DNA of 64,000 nt. It comes from Aromatoleum toluclasticum ATCC 700605. Its GTDB lineage: Bacteria; Pseudomonadota; Gammaproteobacteria; Burkholderiales; Rhodocyclaceae. Position numbers and translations under genes: made by a program. This document shows positions 49,637 through 58,825 of the stretch, in pieces (the first letter of the stretch is position 1; each line of letters opens with the position of its first letter). The notes beneath the pieces are model-generated. The model saw nothing but the letters and a program-made list of their open reading frames with translations, searched no databases and was not told the origin of the DNA. The stretch is taken from positions 124,001 through 188,000 of the forward strand of contig NZ_KB899491.1 of assembly GCF_000378245.1 (NCBI RefSeq), written 5' to 3'.

Positions 49637-49652
49637 TGGCACCTCCTTTGCT
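49637..49652 (+). promoter_or_regulatory. Sigma-54 (-24/-12) promoter of acxR
   Basis: TGGCAC (49,637-49,642), 5 nt, TTGCT (49,648-49,652); GG and GC are 10 nt apart, a full consensus match. It faces acxR, whose ATG is 168 nt downstream. A sigma-54 promoter on the gene of a sigma-54 activator implies positive autoregulation. The remaining part of the 366-nt scoB-acxR gap, between this promoter and the start codon, shows no further element. Confidence 0.78.
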
Positions 49653-49820
49653 ATTCTTCCTAGGCGCGAGCACTTTGTTGCACGCGAATTCGCCGGAGAT
49701 TTCACGCACCGCAAAACACACACACAACGCGCTCTCGCCTGCAGAACCTACAGGACCCCGTCCAATCGGCTGCGCACGACGCGGCTCGCGGCGAAGAGCG
49801 CTCACAGGAGGAGAGACTTG

Positions 49821-51866
<2,046 letters not shown>

Positions 51867-51899
51867 GGCGCCGTCCGCACGTTTCCTTTCCTGACGCGG

Positions 51900-51927
51900 C
51901 GAACCGGGCGACCGGTTCGTTTTTTTT
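51900..51927 (+). terminator. Intrinsic terminator after acxR
   Basis: CGAACCGG (51,900-51,907) pairs perfectly with CCGGTTCG (51,912-51,919) around GCGA, followed by eight T residues. It marks the right border of the acx island. Confidence 0.92.
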
Positions 51928-52168
51928 CACCCTGTGTGTTCGAACCCGCGGCAGGGCGTGCGGCGAAACTTTCGCGGGCGGGGAATCTTTGTCTCGCGCC
52001 GGGCTCTGACCAGCTTGTCCGGCGAATGCGGGGAAGGGCGCTGGCTGACGGCCTGCGTGGACGGTCCCGTGTTCGGTGCGACGAGTGTGTCGTCGCGCGC
52101 GATGCGCCGACGGCGGGCTGTGCCGGCCCCCGGGCCGGGCGCAGCAGACCTGTACGAAGGACTCCCCC
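51928..52168 (+). other. Gap between acxR terminator and desaturase gene
   Basis: The 302-nt space between acxR and the next gene holds the terminator above and then GC-rich sequence. I see a GC-rich dyad (CCGGCCC 52,123-52,129 with GGGCCGG 52,132-52,138) but no good -35/-10 pair, no -24/-12 element and no short gene. The desaturase promoter is presumably here but is not recognisable. Confidence 0.5.
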
Positions 52169-53347
52169 ATGCTGCAAGCCGTCTTCGAACTCTCCTGGTG
52201 GGCCTACATCGCGGTGACGCTTGCGCTCACCCACGTGACGATCGCTGCCGTCACGATCTTCCTGCACCGCCATCAGGCGCATCGCGCGCTCGAGCTGCAT
52301 CCGGCGACGAGTCATTTCTTCCGCTTCTGGCTGTGGCTGACGACGGGCATGGTGACGCGCGAGTGGGTGGCGATCCATCGCAAGCATCATGCGCGCTGCG
52401 ACGACCAGGGCGATCCTCACAGTCCGCAGCTGTACGGCATCCGCCGCGTGCTATGGATGGGCGCGGAGCTTTACCGCGCCGAGGCGCAGAACGCGGATAC
52501 GATCAGCCGGTACGGCCGCGGCACGCCCGACGACTGGCTGGAGCGCAGGGTCTACGCGCGCCACCCGATCCTGGGCGTGGCCCTGATGCTGGTCGCGGAC
52601 CTCGTGCTGTTCGGGCCGATCGGGTTGACGATGTGGGCGGTGCAGATGATGTGGATCCCGTTCTTTGCCGCCGGCGTCGTGAATGGCGTCGGGCATTTCT
52701 GGGGCTACCGCAGTTTCGCGACCGGCGATGCGTCGCGCAACATCGCGCCGTGGGGCATCCTGATCGGCGGGGAGGAGCTGCACAACAACCACCACGCCTA
52801 CAGCACGTCGGCGCGGCTGTCTAACCGCTGGTGGGAATTCGATATCGGCTGGATGTACATCCGCCTGCTGCAGGCGCTGGGCTTCGCGAAGGTGCTGCGC
52901 GTCGCGCCGCGGTTGCGCATCAGGCGGGGCAAGGACGTGTGCGATGCCGAGACGGTGCAGGCGGTGATCACGCACCGCTTCGACGTGTTGTCGACCTATG
53001 CACGTTCCCTGCGGCGTACGGCCGCGGCCGAGATCCGCGCCCTGCGAGCCCGTGCGGTGCCGGGTATCGAGGAGCGACGCGTGCTGCGGGCGTTGCGGCT
53101 GTGGTTGCAGCGCGACGCGGCAGCGCTCCCCGCGACGGACCGCGAGGCGCTCGAGCGCGCGCTCGAATCGAGCCCGGTGCTGCGCACGATCGCCGCCAAG
53201 CGGCGCGACCTCGCGGCGCTGTGGGAGCGCTCGGTCGGTTCGAAGGAGCAGCTCGTGCGCCAGCTCGAGGAGTGGTGCCAGTCCGCGGAGGCGAGCGGGA
53301 TCGCTGCGCTGCGCGATTTCTCGCGCCGCCTGCGCTGCTACGCCTGA
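52169..53347 (+). CDS. Membrane fatty-acid (acyl-CoA/acyl-lipid) desaturase
   Basis: 392 residues from ATG 52,169 (AAGGA about 9 nt upstream). The three histidine boxes of the Delta-9 desaturase family bind the di-iron centre: HRHQAH at 33-38, HRKHH at 70-74 and HNNHH at 205-209. Hydrophobic pairs flank them at about 10-30, 48-62 and 135-178. The last 130 residues are a soluble, arginine-rich helical extension found in several proteobacterial members. The enzyme introduces a double bond in membrane acyl chains using O2. Substrate form and position of the bond are not decidable. Its end overlaps the convergent patB-like gene by 10 bp. Confidence 0.92.
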   Translation: MLQAVFELSWWAYIAVTLALTHVTIAAVTIFLHRHQAHRALELHPATSHFFRFWLWLTTGMVTREWVAIHRKHHARCDDQGDPHSPQLYGIRRVLWMGAELYRAEAQNADTISRYGRGTPDDWLERRVYARHPILGVALMLVADLVLFGPIGLTMWAVQMMWIPFFAAGVVNGVGHFWGYRSFATGDASRNIAPWGILIGGEELHNNHHAYSTSARLSNRWWEFDIGWMYIRLLQALGFAKVLRVAPRLRIRRGKDVCDAETVQAVITHRFDVLSTYARSLRRTAAAEIRALRARAVPGIEERRVLRALRLWLQRDAAALPATDREALERALESSPVLRTIAAKRRDLAALWERSVGSKEQLVRQLEEWCQSAEASGIAALRDFSRRLRCYA

Positions 53348-54501
53348 GCCGTGCGCGCGCGCAGGGCGCGTTGCATGCGCTGCAGCGCTTCGGTGAGCAG
53401 CGCGCGCGGGCAGCCGAAGTTCAGGCGCACGAAGCCGGGCATGCCGAAGGGGGCGCCATCGGACAGGCCGACGCCGGCGTCCTCGAAGAAGCGCATCGGT
53501 TCTTCGAGGACGGCGCCGCGGCAGTCGATCCACGCGAGGTAGGTCGCTTCGGGGCGGGTCGTGGCGAGGCCGGGCATGGAGGCGACGGCATCCATCACCA
53601 GGTCGAGGTTGCCGCGCAGGTAGTCGAGCAAGGCCGCGCGCCACGGGCCGCCGTCGCGGTAGGCGGCTTCGGCGGCGACCAGGCCGAGCAGGTTGTTGTG
53701 CGGCACGACGCCGCGCATCTCGTGGCGGAAGCGCCGGCGCAGCGCGGGGTCGGGGATGATCGCGAAGGCGCAGTAGAGCGCGGGGATGTTCCAGGTCTTG
53801 GACGGCGCCATCAGCGTGATCGTGCGCCGGGCGGTCGATTCGTCGAGCGCGGCGATCGGGATGTGGGGCATGGCCGGGTCGAGGACGAGGCCGCAGTGGA
53901 TCTCGTCGGAGCAGATCGTCAGGTCGTGCCGCTCGGCGAGCCGGGCGAGCCATTCGAGTTCGTCGCGGTCGAACACGCGACCGACAGGGTTGTGCGGGTT
54001 GCACAGCATCAGCAGGCGAGTGCGCGCGGTGATGGCATCCTCCACTGCGGCGCGATCCCATCCCCAGCGGCCGTTCTCCAGCCTGAGCGGGCGCGTGACC
54101 AGGCGCCGGTCGCTGTTGCCCGGCGCGGTGAGGAAGGGCGGATACACGGGTGTCGCGGTGAATACTTCGTCGCCCGCTTCGCCGGTCGCGCGGCAGGCGA
54201 GGTTGAAGCCGGAGACCACACCCGGCAGCCACACGATCCAGTCCGCCTCGATGCGCCACGCGTGGTCGCGGGCGATGCCGTCGATGACGGCTTCCGCGAG
54301 ACCGGGCCAGGGATCGGTGTAGCCGAAGACGCGGTGGTCGATGCGCGCGCGGATCGCGTCGATGACCGGCGGTGGCGCCGGGAAGTCCATGTCGGCAACC
54401 CACAGCGGGAGGACGTCGCGTCCGGCGTAGCGGCCCCATTTTTCGCCGGGCACGGCGCTGCGGTCGGGAACGTGGTCGAAATCGAATGGCGCGGGCGACA
54501 T
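53338..54501 (-). CDS. PatB/MalY-type PLP-dependent C-S lyase (cystathionine beta-lyase-like)
   Basis: 387 residues, fold type I aminotransferase family. The PLP lysine is Lys235 in LMAPSKTWNIPAL. CNPHNPVGRVF and CSDEIHCGLVLD supply the other cofactor contacts, and LPLWVADMDFPAP near the start is the signature of the PatB/MalY group. Such enzymes cleave cystathionine or cysteine conjugates to pyruvate, ammonia and a thiol. Some are mainly regulatory. Transcribed divergently from the metallo-hydrolase gene and convergent with the desaturase. True aminotransferase activity is less likely given the group signature. Confidence 0.88.
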   Translation of the reverse strand: MSPAPFDFDHVPDRSAVPGEKWGRYAGRDVLPLWVADMDFPAPPPVIDAIRARIDHRVFGYTDPWPGLAEAVIDGIARDHAWRIEADWIVWLPGVVSGFNLACRATGEAGDEVFTATPVYPPFLTAPGNSDRRLVTRPLRLENGRWGWDRAAVEDAITARTRLLMLCNPHNPVGRVFDRDELEWLARLAERHDLTICSDEIHCGLVLDPAMPHIPIAALDESTARRTITLMAPSKTWNIPALYCAFAIIPDPALRRRFRHEMRGVVPHNNLLGLVAAEAAYRDGGPWRAALLDYLRGNLDLVMDAVASMPGLATTRPEATYLAWIDCRGAVLEEPMRFFEDAGVGLSDGAPFGMPGFVRLNFGCPRALLTEALQRMQRALRARTAQA

Positions 54502-54626
54502 CGTTGCGGATCCTTGGTGGCGGAGTGTTGCGGATTAGGTGAGTTGGGGATTTCCCTTCGGGAATTGTCCGTGGGCGAGGGATACAATTACACAAAACGA
54601 CCCGCTGGCGTTGGAGGAAGACAATC

Positions 54627-55592
54627 GTGCAACACCTCACGGCCCACCCCGATGGCATCCTTGCGGTGGATTCGGGCTATTGCCACCCCGGCCTTGCGGC
54701 CATACACGTCATCATCCACGAGGGGCGTGCGGCCGTCGTGGACACCGGCACCAATGCCTCGGTGCCGCGTGTGCTGGCGGCGCTGGCCGCTGCGGCGATC
54801 CCGCCCGAGCGCGTGCAGTGGGTGATCCTGACGCACATCCACCTCGATCACGCCGGCGGTGCCGGTAGCCTGATGTGCGCGTTCCCGAACGCGAAGCTCG
54901 TCGTGCATCCGCGCGGCGTGCGCCACATGATCGATCCCGCGAAGCTGTGGGAAGGCACCTCGGCCGTGTATGGCGCGGAGCGTGCCTTCGCGCTGTACGG
55001 CCGGCTCGCGCCGGTCGAGGCCGAACGCATCGTCGCGACCGAGGAGGACATGGTGCTCGACCTGGGCTCGCGCAAGCTGCGCATCCTGCACACGCCCGGA
55101 CATGCGAAGCACCATATCTGCATCTGGGACGAGACCGCGCGCGCCTTCTTCGCCGGCGACACCTTCGGCCTGTCCTATCGTGAGTTCGACGTCGATGGCC
55201 GGCCCTCGGTATTCCCGACAACGACGCCCACGCAGTTCGATCCGGATGCGCTGCACGATTCGATCCACCGCCTGGTGAGCTATCGTCCCGACGCGATGTA
55301 CCTGACCCACTACAGCCGCGTGACCGGCGTGGACCGGCTCGCGGCCGACCTGCACCGGCTGATCGATACACAGATCGCCGTGGCATGCGCGGCGCGCGGC
55401 GAAGGGGTCGCCCGCCATGTCGAGATCCTGGCCGGGCTGGAGCAGATCGTGCGCGAGGAGGCCGAGCGTCATGGCTGGCCGCTGTCGGAGGAGGAAATCT
55501 TCCGGGTGTTGCGGACCGATCTCGAGCTCAATGCGCAGGGCCTGGGGATCTGGCTCGACGACTGCGCCTTGCGCGAACTGAGCACGGCCTGA
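54627..55592 (+). CDS. Metallo-beta-lactamase-fold hydrolase
   Basis: 321 residues from a GTG start with GGAGGAAG about 6 nt upstream. The metal motif THIHLDH is at 69-75, a later HTPGHAKHH gives further ligands near residue 160, and GDTFGLSYRE supplies the bridging Asp. The first 20 residues hold the IAVDSGY strand typical of cytoplasmic glyoxalase-II-like members, with no signal peptide, so this is not a secreted lactamase. The C-terminal 100 residues are helical. A hydrolase for thioesters or lactones is likely, but I cannot name the substrate. A TACAAT at 54,583-54,588 may be its -10 box. Confidence 0.85.
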   Translation: MQHLTAHPDGILAVDSGYCHPGLAAIHVIIHEGRAAVVDTGTNASVPRVLAALAAAAIPPERVQWVILTHIHLDHAGGAGSLMCAFPNAKLVVHPRGVRHMIDPAKLWEGTSAVYGAERAFALYGRLAPVEAERIVATEEDMVLDLGSRKLRILHTPGHAKHHICIWDETARAFFAGDTFGLSYREFDVDGRPSVFPTTTPTQFDPDALHDSIHRLVSYRPDAMYLTHYSRVTGVDRLAADLHRLIDTQIAVACAARGEGVARHVEILAGLEQIVREEAERHGWPLSEEEIFRVLRTDLELNAQGLGIWLDDCALRELSTA

Positions 55593-55611
55593 TCCGTAGC
55601 GGGCCCGGGGC

Positions 55612-56277
55612 CTATCGCGGCTCGTCGCGGGGGCCCGCCCGCAGCGTTTCATACTTCGCCCGGGCGGCCGGGTCGTCCTGCAAGGCCGCCTGGCCGTACC
55701 AGTGTTCGGCCTGCCGCAGATCGGCCGGCAGTCCTTCTCCCGATTCGTACATCGACGCGATGATGTACTGTGCCCCGGCGTGTCCCGCGCGGGCTGCCGC
55801 GAGGTACCAGTGCGCCGCTTCGGCGAGGTCTTGCGGCATGCCGTGGCCGACGTAGTACATGGTCGCGAGGCTGACCTGGGCTTCGGTGTGCCCCTGCTCG
55901 GCTGCGCGGCGATACCACTCCGCCGCCGTGGGGAGCGATTTCGCGACGCCGTTGCCGTGGTCGTACAGCAGCGCGAAGTTGAACTGCGCCTGGGCCAGCC
56001 CCGCGCCGGCCGCGCGCCTGAGCCAGCGCCACGCGGCATCGGGTTCCGGTGCGGTGGTTTCCTTGCGGTACAGCATCATCGCCAGGTTGAATTGCGCGAG
56101 GCGGTTGCCGGCGCGTGCAGCGCGGTCGAACAGCTGCGCCGCTTCTTCCAGGCGGCCGGCCTCGTAGGCGCTGACCGCGCTCTGCGCCAGCGCGGCAGGG
56201 GGGGTGTTATCGGCGTGGGCGGTTGCGGCCCCGAGCAGGCCGGCGGCCAGCATCGTACGGCATGCCAGATGGCGCAT
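55612..56277 (-). CDS. Sel1-repeat (TPR-like) periplasmic protein
   Basis: 221 residues from ATG 56,277, chosen because GGAGG lies just upstream and the protein then opens with a signal peptide (MRHLACRTMLAAGLLGAATA, cleavage after AHA). Four Sel1-like repeats of about 36 residues follow, with cores AQFNLAMMLY, AQFNFALLYDHGNGV, AQVSLATMYYVGHGM and AQYIIASMYESGEGL. Such solenoids mediate protein-protein contacts in the periplasm. No partner is suggested by the neighbours. Its 5' end is 101 nt from the divergent tcdA start. Confidence 0.85.
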   Translation of the reverse strand: MRHLACRTMLAAGLLGAATAHADNTPPAALAQSAVSAYEAGRLEEAAQLFDRAARAGNRLAQFNLAMMLYRKETTAPEPDAAWRWLRRAAGAGLAQAQFNFALLYDHGNGVAKSLPTAAEWYRRAAEQGHTEAQVSLATMYYVGHGMPQDLAEAAHWYLAAARAGHAGAQYIIASMYESGEGLPADLRQAEHWYGQAALQDDPAARAKYETLRAGPRDEPR

Positions 56278-56378
56278 CGTGGGTCCTCCAATGGCTTGTT
56301 GGAGCGGAAGCGTGCGGGCGAGTTCATCGCGGCCGTGCTGCGGTAACATCCGCGCTTCTGCGTGCAACGGTAATCGCC

Positions 56379-57200
56379 ATGTCCGGCCCGAGTCCCGAAT
56401 CCCCTGTCGAAGTCGATCGCGAGCGCCGTTTCGGCGGCATCGCCCGCCTGTACGGGGCCGATGCGCCCGCGCGCCTGGAAGCCGCGCATGCGTGCGTGAT
56501 CGGCGTGGGCGGCGTGGGCTCGTGGATCGCCGAAGCCCTGGCGCGCAGCGGGGTGGGGCGCATCACGCTGATCGATCTCGACCATGTCGCCGAGTCCAAC
56601 ATCAACCGCCAGATCCATGCGTTGGACCCGACCCTGGGGCAGGCCAAGGTGCTGGCGATGGCCGAGCGCATCCGTGCGATCAATCCGCATGCGCGTGTCG
56701 AGGTGATCGAGGACTTCGTCACGCCCGATAACGCGACCGATCTGCTGCACGACTTCGACGTCGTCGTCGACGCGATCGACAACGTGCGTGCGAAGGTCGC
56801 GATCGTACTGGTGTGCCGGCGGCGGCGCATCCCGCTGATCGTCGCGGGCGGTGCCGGGGGCAAGACCGATCCGGGGCGCATCCGCGTCGATGACCTGTCG
56901 CGCACCGAGCAGGACCCGCTGCTCGCCAAGGTGCGCAAGCGCCTGCGCAGCGAGCACGGCTTTCCGCGCAACCCGAAGCGCCCGTTCGGCATCGAGGCGG
57001 TGTATTCGTGCGAGCCGCTGCGCCTCGACGACCTCGCGTGCGACCTGCCACACGGACCGCAGGGGCTGGCGTGCGCGGGCTACGGTTCGAGCGTTGCGGT
57101 GACGGCATCGGTCGGCATGTTCGCGGCAGCGCGCGCGATCGAACGTCTGCTGGCGCCGCCGGTCGACCCCAGTCCGGAAACTGTCGAGAGCGAATCATGA
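56379..57200 (+). CDS. tcdA: tRNA threonylcarbamoyladenosine dehydratase
   Basis: 273 residues from ATG 56,379, E1/ThiF/MoeB superfamily. The nucleotide-binding motif GVGGVGSW is at 42-49, followed by LIDLDHVAESNINRQIHALD, the family signature. The ERRFGGIARLYG opening and the RVDDLSRTEQDPLLAKVRK segment are specific for TcdA (CsdL) rather than MoeB, ThiF or UbaA. The enzyme uses ATP to cyclise t6A to ct6A at position 37 of ANN-decoding tRNAs. Its ATGA stop/start overlap couples it to the next gene. Confidence 0.92.
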   Translation: MSGPSPESPVEVDRERRFGGIARLYGADAPARLEAAHACVIGVGGVGSWIAEALARSGVGRITLIDLDHVAESNINRQIHALDPTLGQAKVLAMAERIRAINPHARVEVIEDFVTPDNATDLLHDFDVVVDAIDNVRAKVAIVLVCRRRRIPLIVAGGAGGKTDPGRIRVDDLSRTEQDPLLAKVRKRLRSEHGFPRNPKRPFGIEAVYSCEPLRLDDLACDLPHGPQGLACAGYGSSVAVTASVGMFAAARAIERLLAPPVDPSPETVESES

Positions 57201-57589
57201 GCGATGCAAATGCGGTGGTGCTGTTCGGGCATGGCGCCCGCGATCCCGAATGGGCGCGGCCGATGCTGCGCACGCGCGATCATCTGCGCACGCAGGCCCC
57301 CGCGCTGCGGGTCGAACTGGCCTTCCTCGAATTCATGACGCCGACGCTGGAGGAGGCCATCGACGCGCTGGTGCGCGACGGCGTCCGGCACATTTCCGTC
57401 GTGCCGATGTTCATCGCGCAGGGTGGGCACCTGAAAAGCGACGTGCCCAAACTCATCGGCGCCGCGCGCGCGCTCCATCCCGGCTGCGAAATCTCGCTCG
57501 CACCGGCGGTCGGGGAGGCGGACGGCGTGATCGCCGCGATGGCCACCTTCGCGCTGCAGTGCAGCGGGATGTCTCCCGGCGGGGATTGA
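57197..57589 (+). CDS. CbiX-like sirohydrochlorin chelatase
   Basis: 130 residues, the short single-domain form. The catalytic metal-binding histidines are in FGHGARDP (His12) and AQGGHLKSDVP (His78). The family inserts Co2+ or Fe2+ into sirohydrochlorin for cobalamin or siroheme. The short form assembles as a homodimer to make a complete active site. No other tetrapyrrole genes are nearby, so the metal cannot be told. It overlaps tcdA by 4 nt (ATGA). Followed by an intergenic repeat. Confidence 0.88.
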   Translation: MSDANAVVLFGHGARDPEWARPMLRTRDHLRTQAPALRVELAFLEFMTPTLEEAIDALVRDGVRHISVVPMFIAQGGHLKSDVPKLIGAARALHPGCEISLAPAVGEADGVIAAMATFALQCSGMSPGGD

Positions 57590-57606
57590 TCGGCCACGAA
57601 TACCGT

Positions 57607-57690
57607 TCGGGCCGAGCCCTTCGACTTTGCTCAGGACAGGCCTGTCGAAGCCCTGTTCCAGCCCTTCGAGGAGCGCAGGGCGAACTGCGG
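57607..57690 (+). repeat. Intergenic palindromic repeat remnant
   Basis: The stretch contains GTTCGGGCCGAGC, CCCTTCGACTTTGCTCAGGA, CCTGTCGAAGCCCTG and GCAGGGCGAAC. Its ends and centre are imperfect inverted copies of a CTTCGAC-GCTCAGG-GCGAAC unit. Sequences of this style (TTCGACA-GCTCAGG-GCGAAC) are well-known dispersed intergenic repeats in betaproteobacteria. Only this copy occurs in the window, so copy number cannot be tested here. It fills the space between the CbiX-like gene and the efflux operon. Confidence 0.6.
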
Positions 57691-57736
57691 CACCGCGTTG
57701 CCGCCTCCATCATTTGCGGTGGTCCCGTTGACTTGG

Positions 57737-57764
57737 ATGAATATAAGAATAAACTTATATTCAT
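57737..57764 (+). promoter_or_regulatory. AT-rich palindromic operator at the efflux operon start
   Basis: ATGAATATAAG (57,737-57,747) and CTTATATTCAT (57,754-57,764) form a perfect 11-bp inverted repeat with a 6-nt AT spacer, an AT island in otherwise GC-rich DNA. A TTGACT (57,728-57,733) sits just before it as a -35 candidate. The right arm runs into the start codon of the fusion-protein gene (57,763). This is the form of an operator for a dimeric repressor (ArsR, TetR or MarR type). No regulator gene lies next to it. Confidence 0.65.
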
Positions 57765-58815
57765 GACGAGATATTCCATCATCCGGATCGCTTTGCCCGC
57801 GCTTGCGCTGGCCCTCGCAAACCTCGCGCAGGCGCAGGTGCCCACGCAGCGCATCGAGGCGCGTGCGGTCGGCCTGACCCATCCCGCCGAGGCCACGCTC
57901 GAAGCGGTGCACCAGGCCACGCTCGCGGCCCAGGTGCCCGGCCGCATCGTCGAACTCAGGGTCGACGCCGGCGACCGCGTCGCAAAGGGGCAGGTGCTGT
58001 TGCGCATCGACGCCGCGGAGGCGAGCCAGGCCGTCGCCGGCGCCGAGGCGGGCATCGCGCAGGCGCAGGCCAACCAGATCAACGCGAAAGCGGCCTACGA
58101 GCGCACGAAGAGCCTCGTCGAGCGCAAGTTCGTCAGCCAGTCGGCACTCGACCAGGCCAAGGCGTCCTTCGACGCGGCCGAGGCCCAGCTGCGCGCGGCG
58201 CGCGCGGGGCGCGGGCAGGCGGCGACGGTGCAGGGCTATACGACGATCGTCGCGCCGCTGGCGGGGCTGGTCGCGGCGCGCCATGTCGAGCAGGGCGAGA
58301 TGGCCCAGCCGGGGCGGCAGCTCGTGACCGTCTACGACCCCGCCGCGATGCGTGCCGTGGTCGACGTGCCGCAGCAGCGCCTCGCCGGCCTTGCGTCCGG
58401 GCAGATCCGGGCGCGCGTCGAGCTTCCCGATTCGGGCCGCTGGCTCGATGCCGCGAGTGTCACGGTGCTGCCGGCCGCCGATCCGCGCACCCACACCGTG
58501 CGCGTGCGCGTGGATCTGCCGGCGAACGCCGAAGGGCTCGTGCCCGGGACCTTCGCACGCGTGCATTTCGCGACCGGCGAAGGTTCGCGCATCGCGGTTC
58601 CCGCCGGCGCGATCCTGCGCCGGGGCGAAGTGACCGGCGTATATGTCGCCGACGGCAAGGGCGGCTTCGCGCTGCGTCAGGTCCGCGCAGGCGAGCCGCT
58701 CGCGGACGGCAGCGTCGAGGTGCTGGCGGGGCTCGCCGGGGGCGAGGAAGTCGCGCTCGATCCGGTGCAGGCGGGCATCGTCGCACGTGCCGCCCGCAAC
58801 GGCGCCGCGCGCTGA
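57763..58815 (+). CDS. RND efflux membrane fusion protein
   Basis: 350 residues from ATG 57,763, the last start before a signal peptide (IIRIALPALALALANLAQA, cleavage near residue 24). Domains follow the HlyD/AcrA order: lipoyl halves near 45-75 (VPGRIVELRVDAGDRVAKGQ) and 160-190, a short alpha-hairpin with alanine-rich heptads between them, and a beta-barrel to about 290. No lipobox cysteine is present. No Shine-Dalgarno sequence is visible, and the AUG lies in the operator palindrome, so the mRNA may be nearly leaderless. It pairs with the HAE1-type pump 10 nt downstream. Confidence 0.9.
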   Translation: MTRYSIIRIALPALALALANLAQAQVPTQRIEARAVGLTHPAEATLEAVHQATLAAQVPGRIVELRVDAGDRVAKGQVLLRIDAAEASQAVAGAEAGIAQAQANQINAKAAYERTKSLVERKFVSQSALDQAKASFDAAEAQLRAARAGRGQAATVQGYTTIVAPLAGLVAARHVEQGEMAQPGRQLVTVYDPAAMRAVVDVPQQRLAGLASGQIRARVELPDSGRWLDAASVTVLPAADPRTHTVRVRVDLPANAEGLVPGTFARVHFATGEGSRIAVPAGAILRRGEVTGVYVADGKGGFALRQVRAGEPLADGSVEVLAGLAGGEEVALDPVQAGIVARAARNGAAR

Positions 58816-58825
58816 GGGGGCGGCC

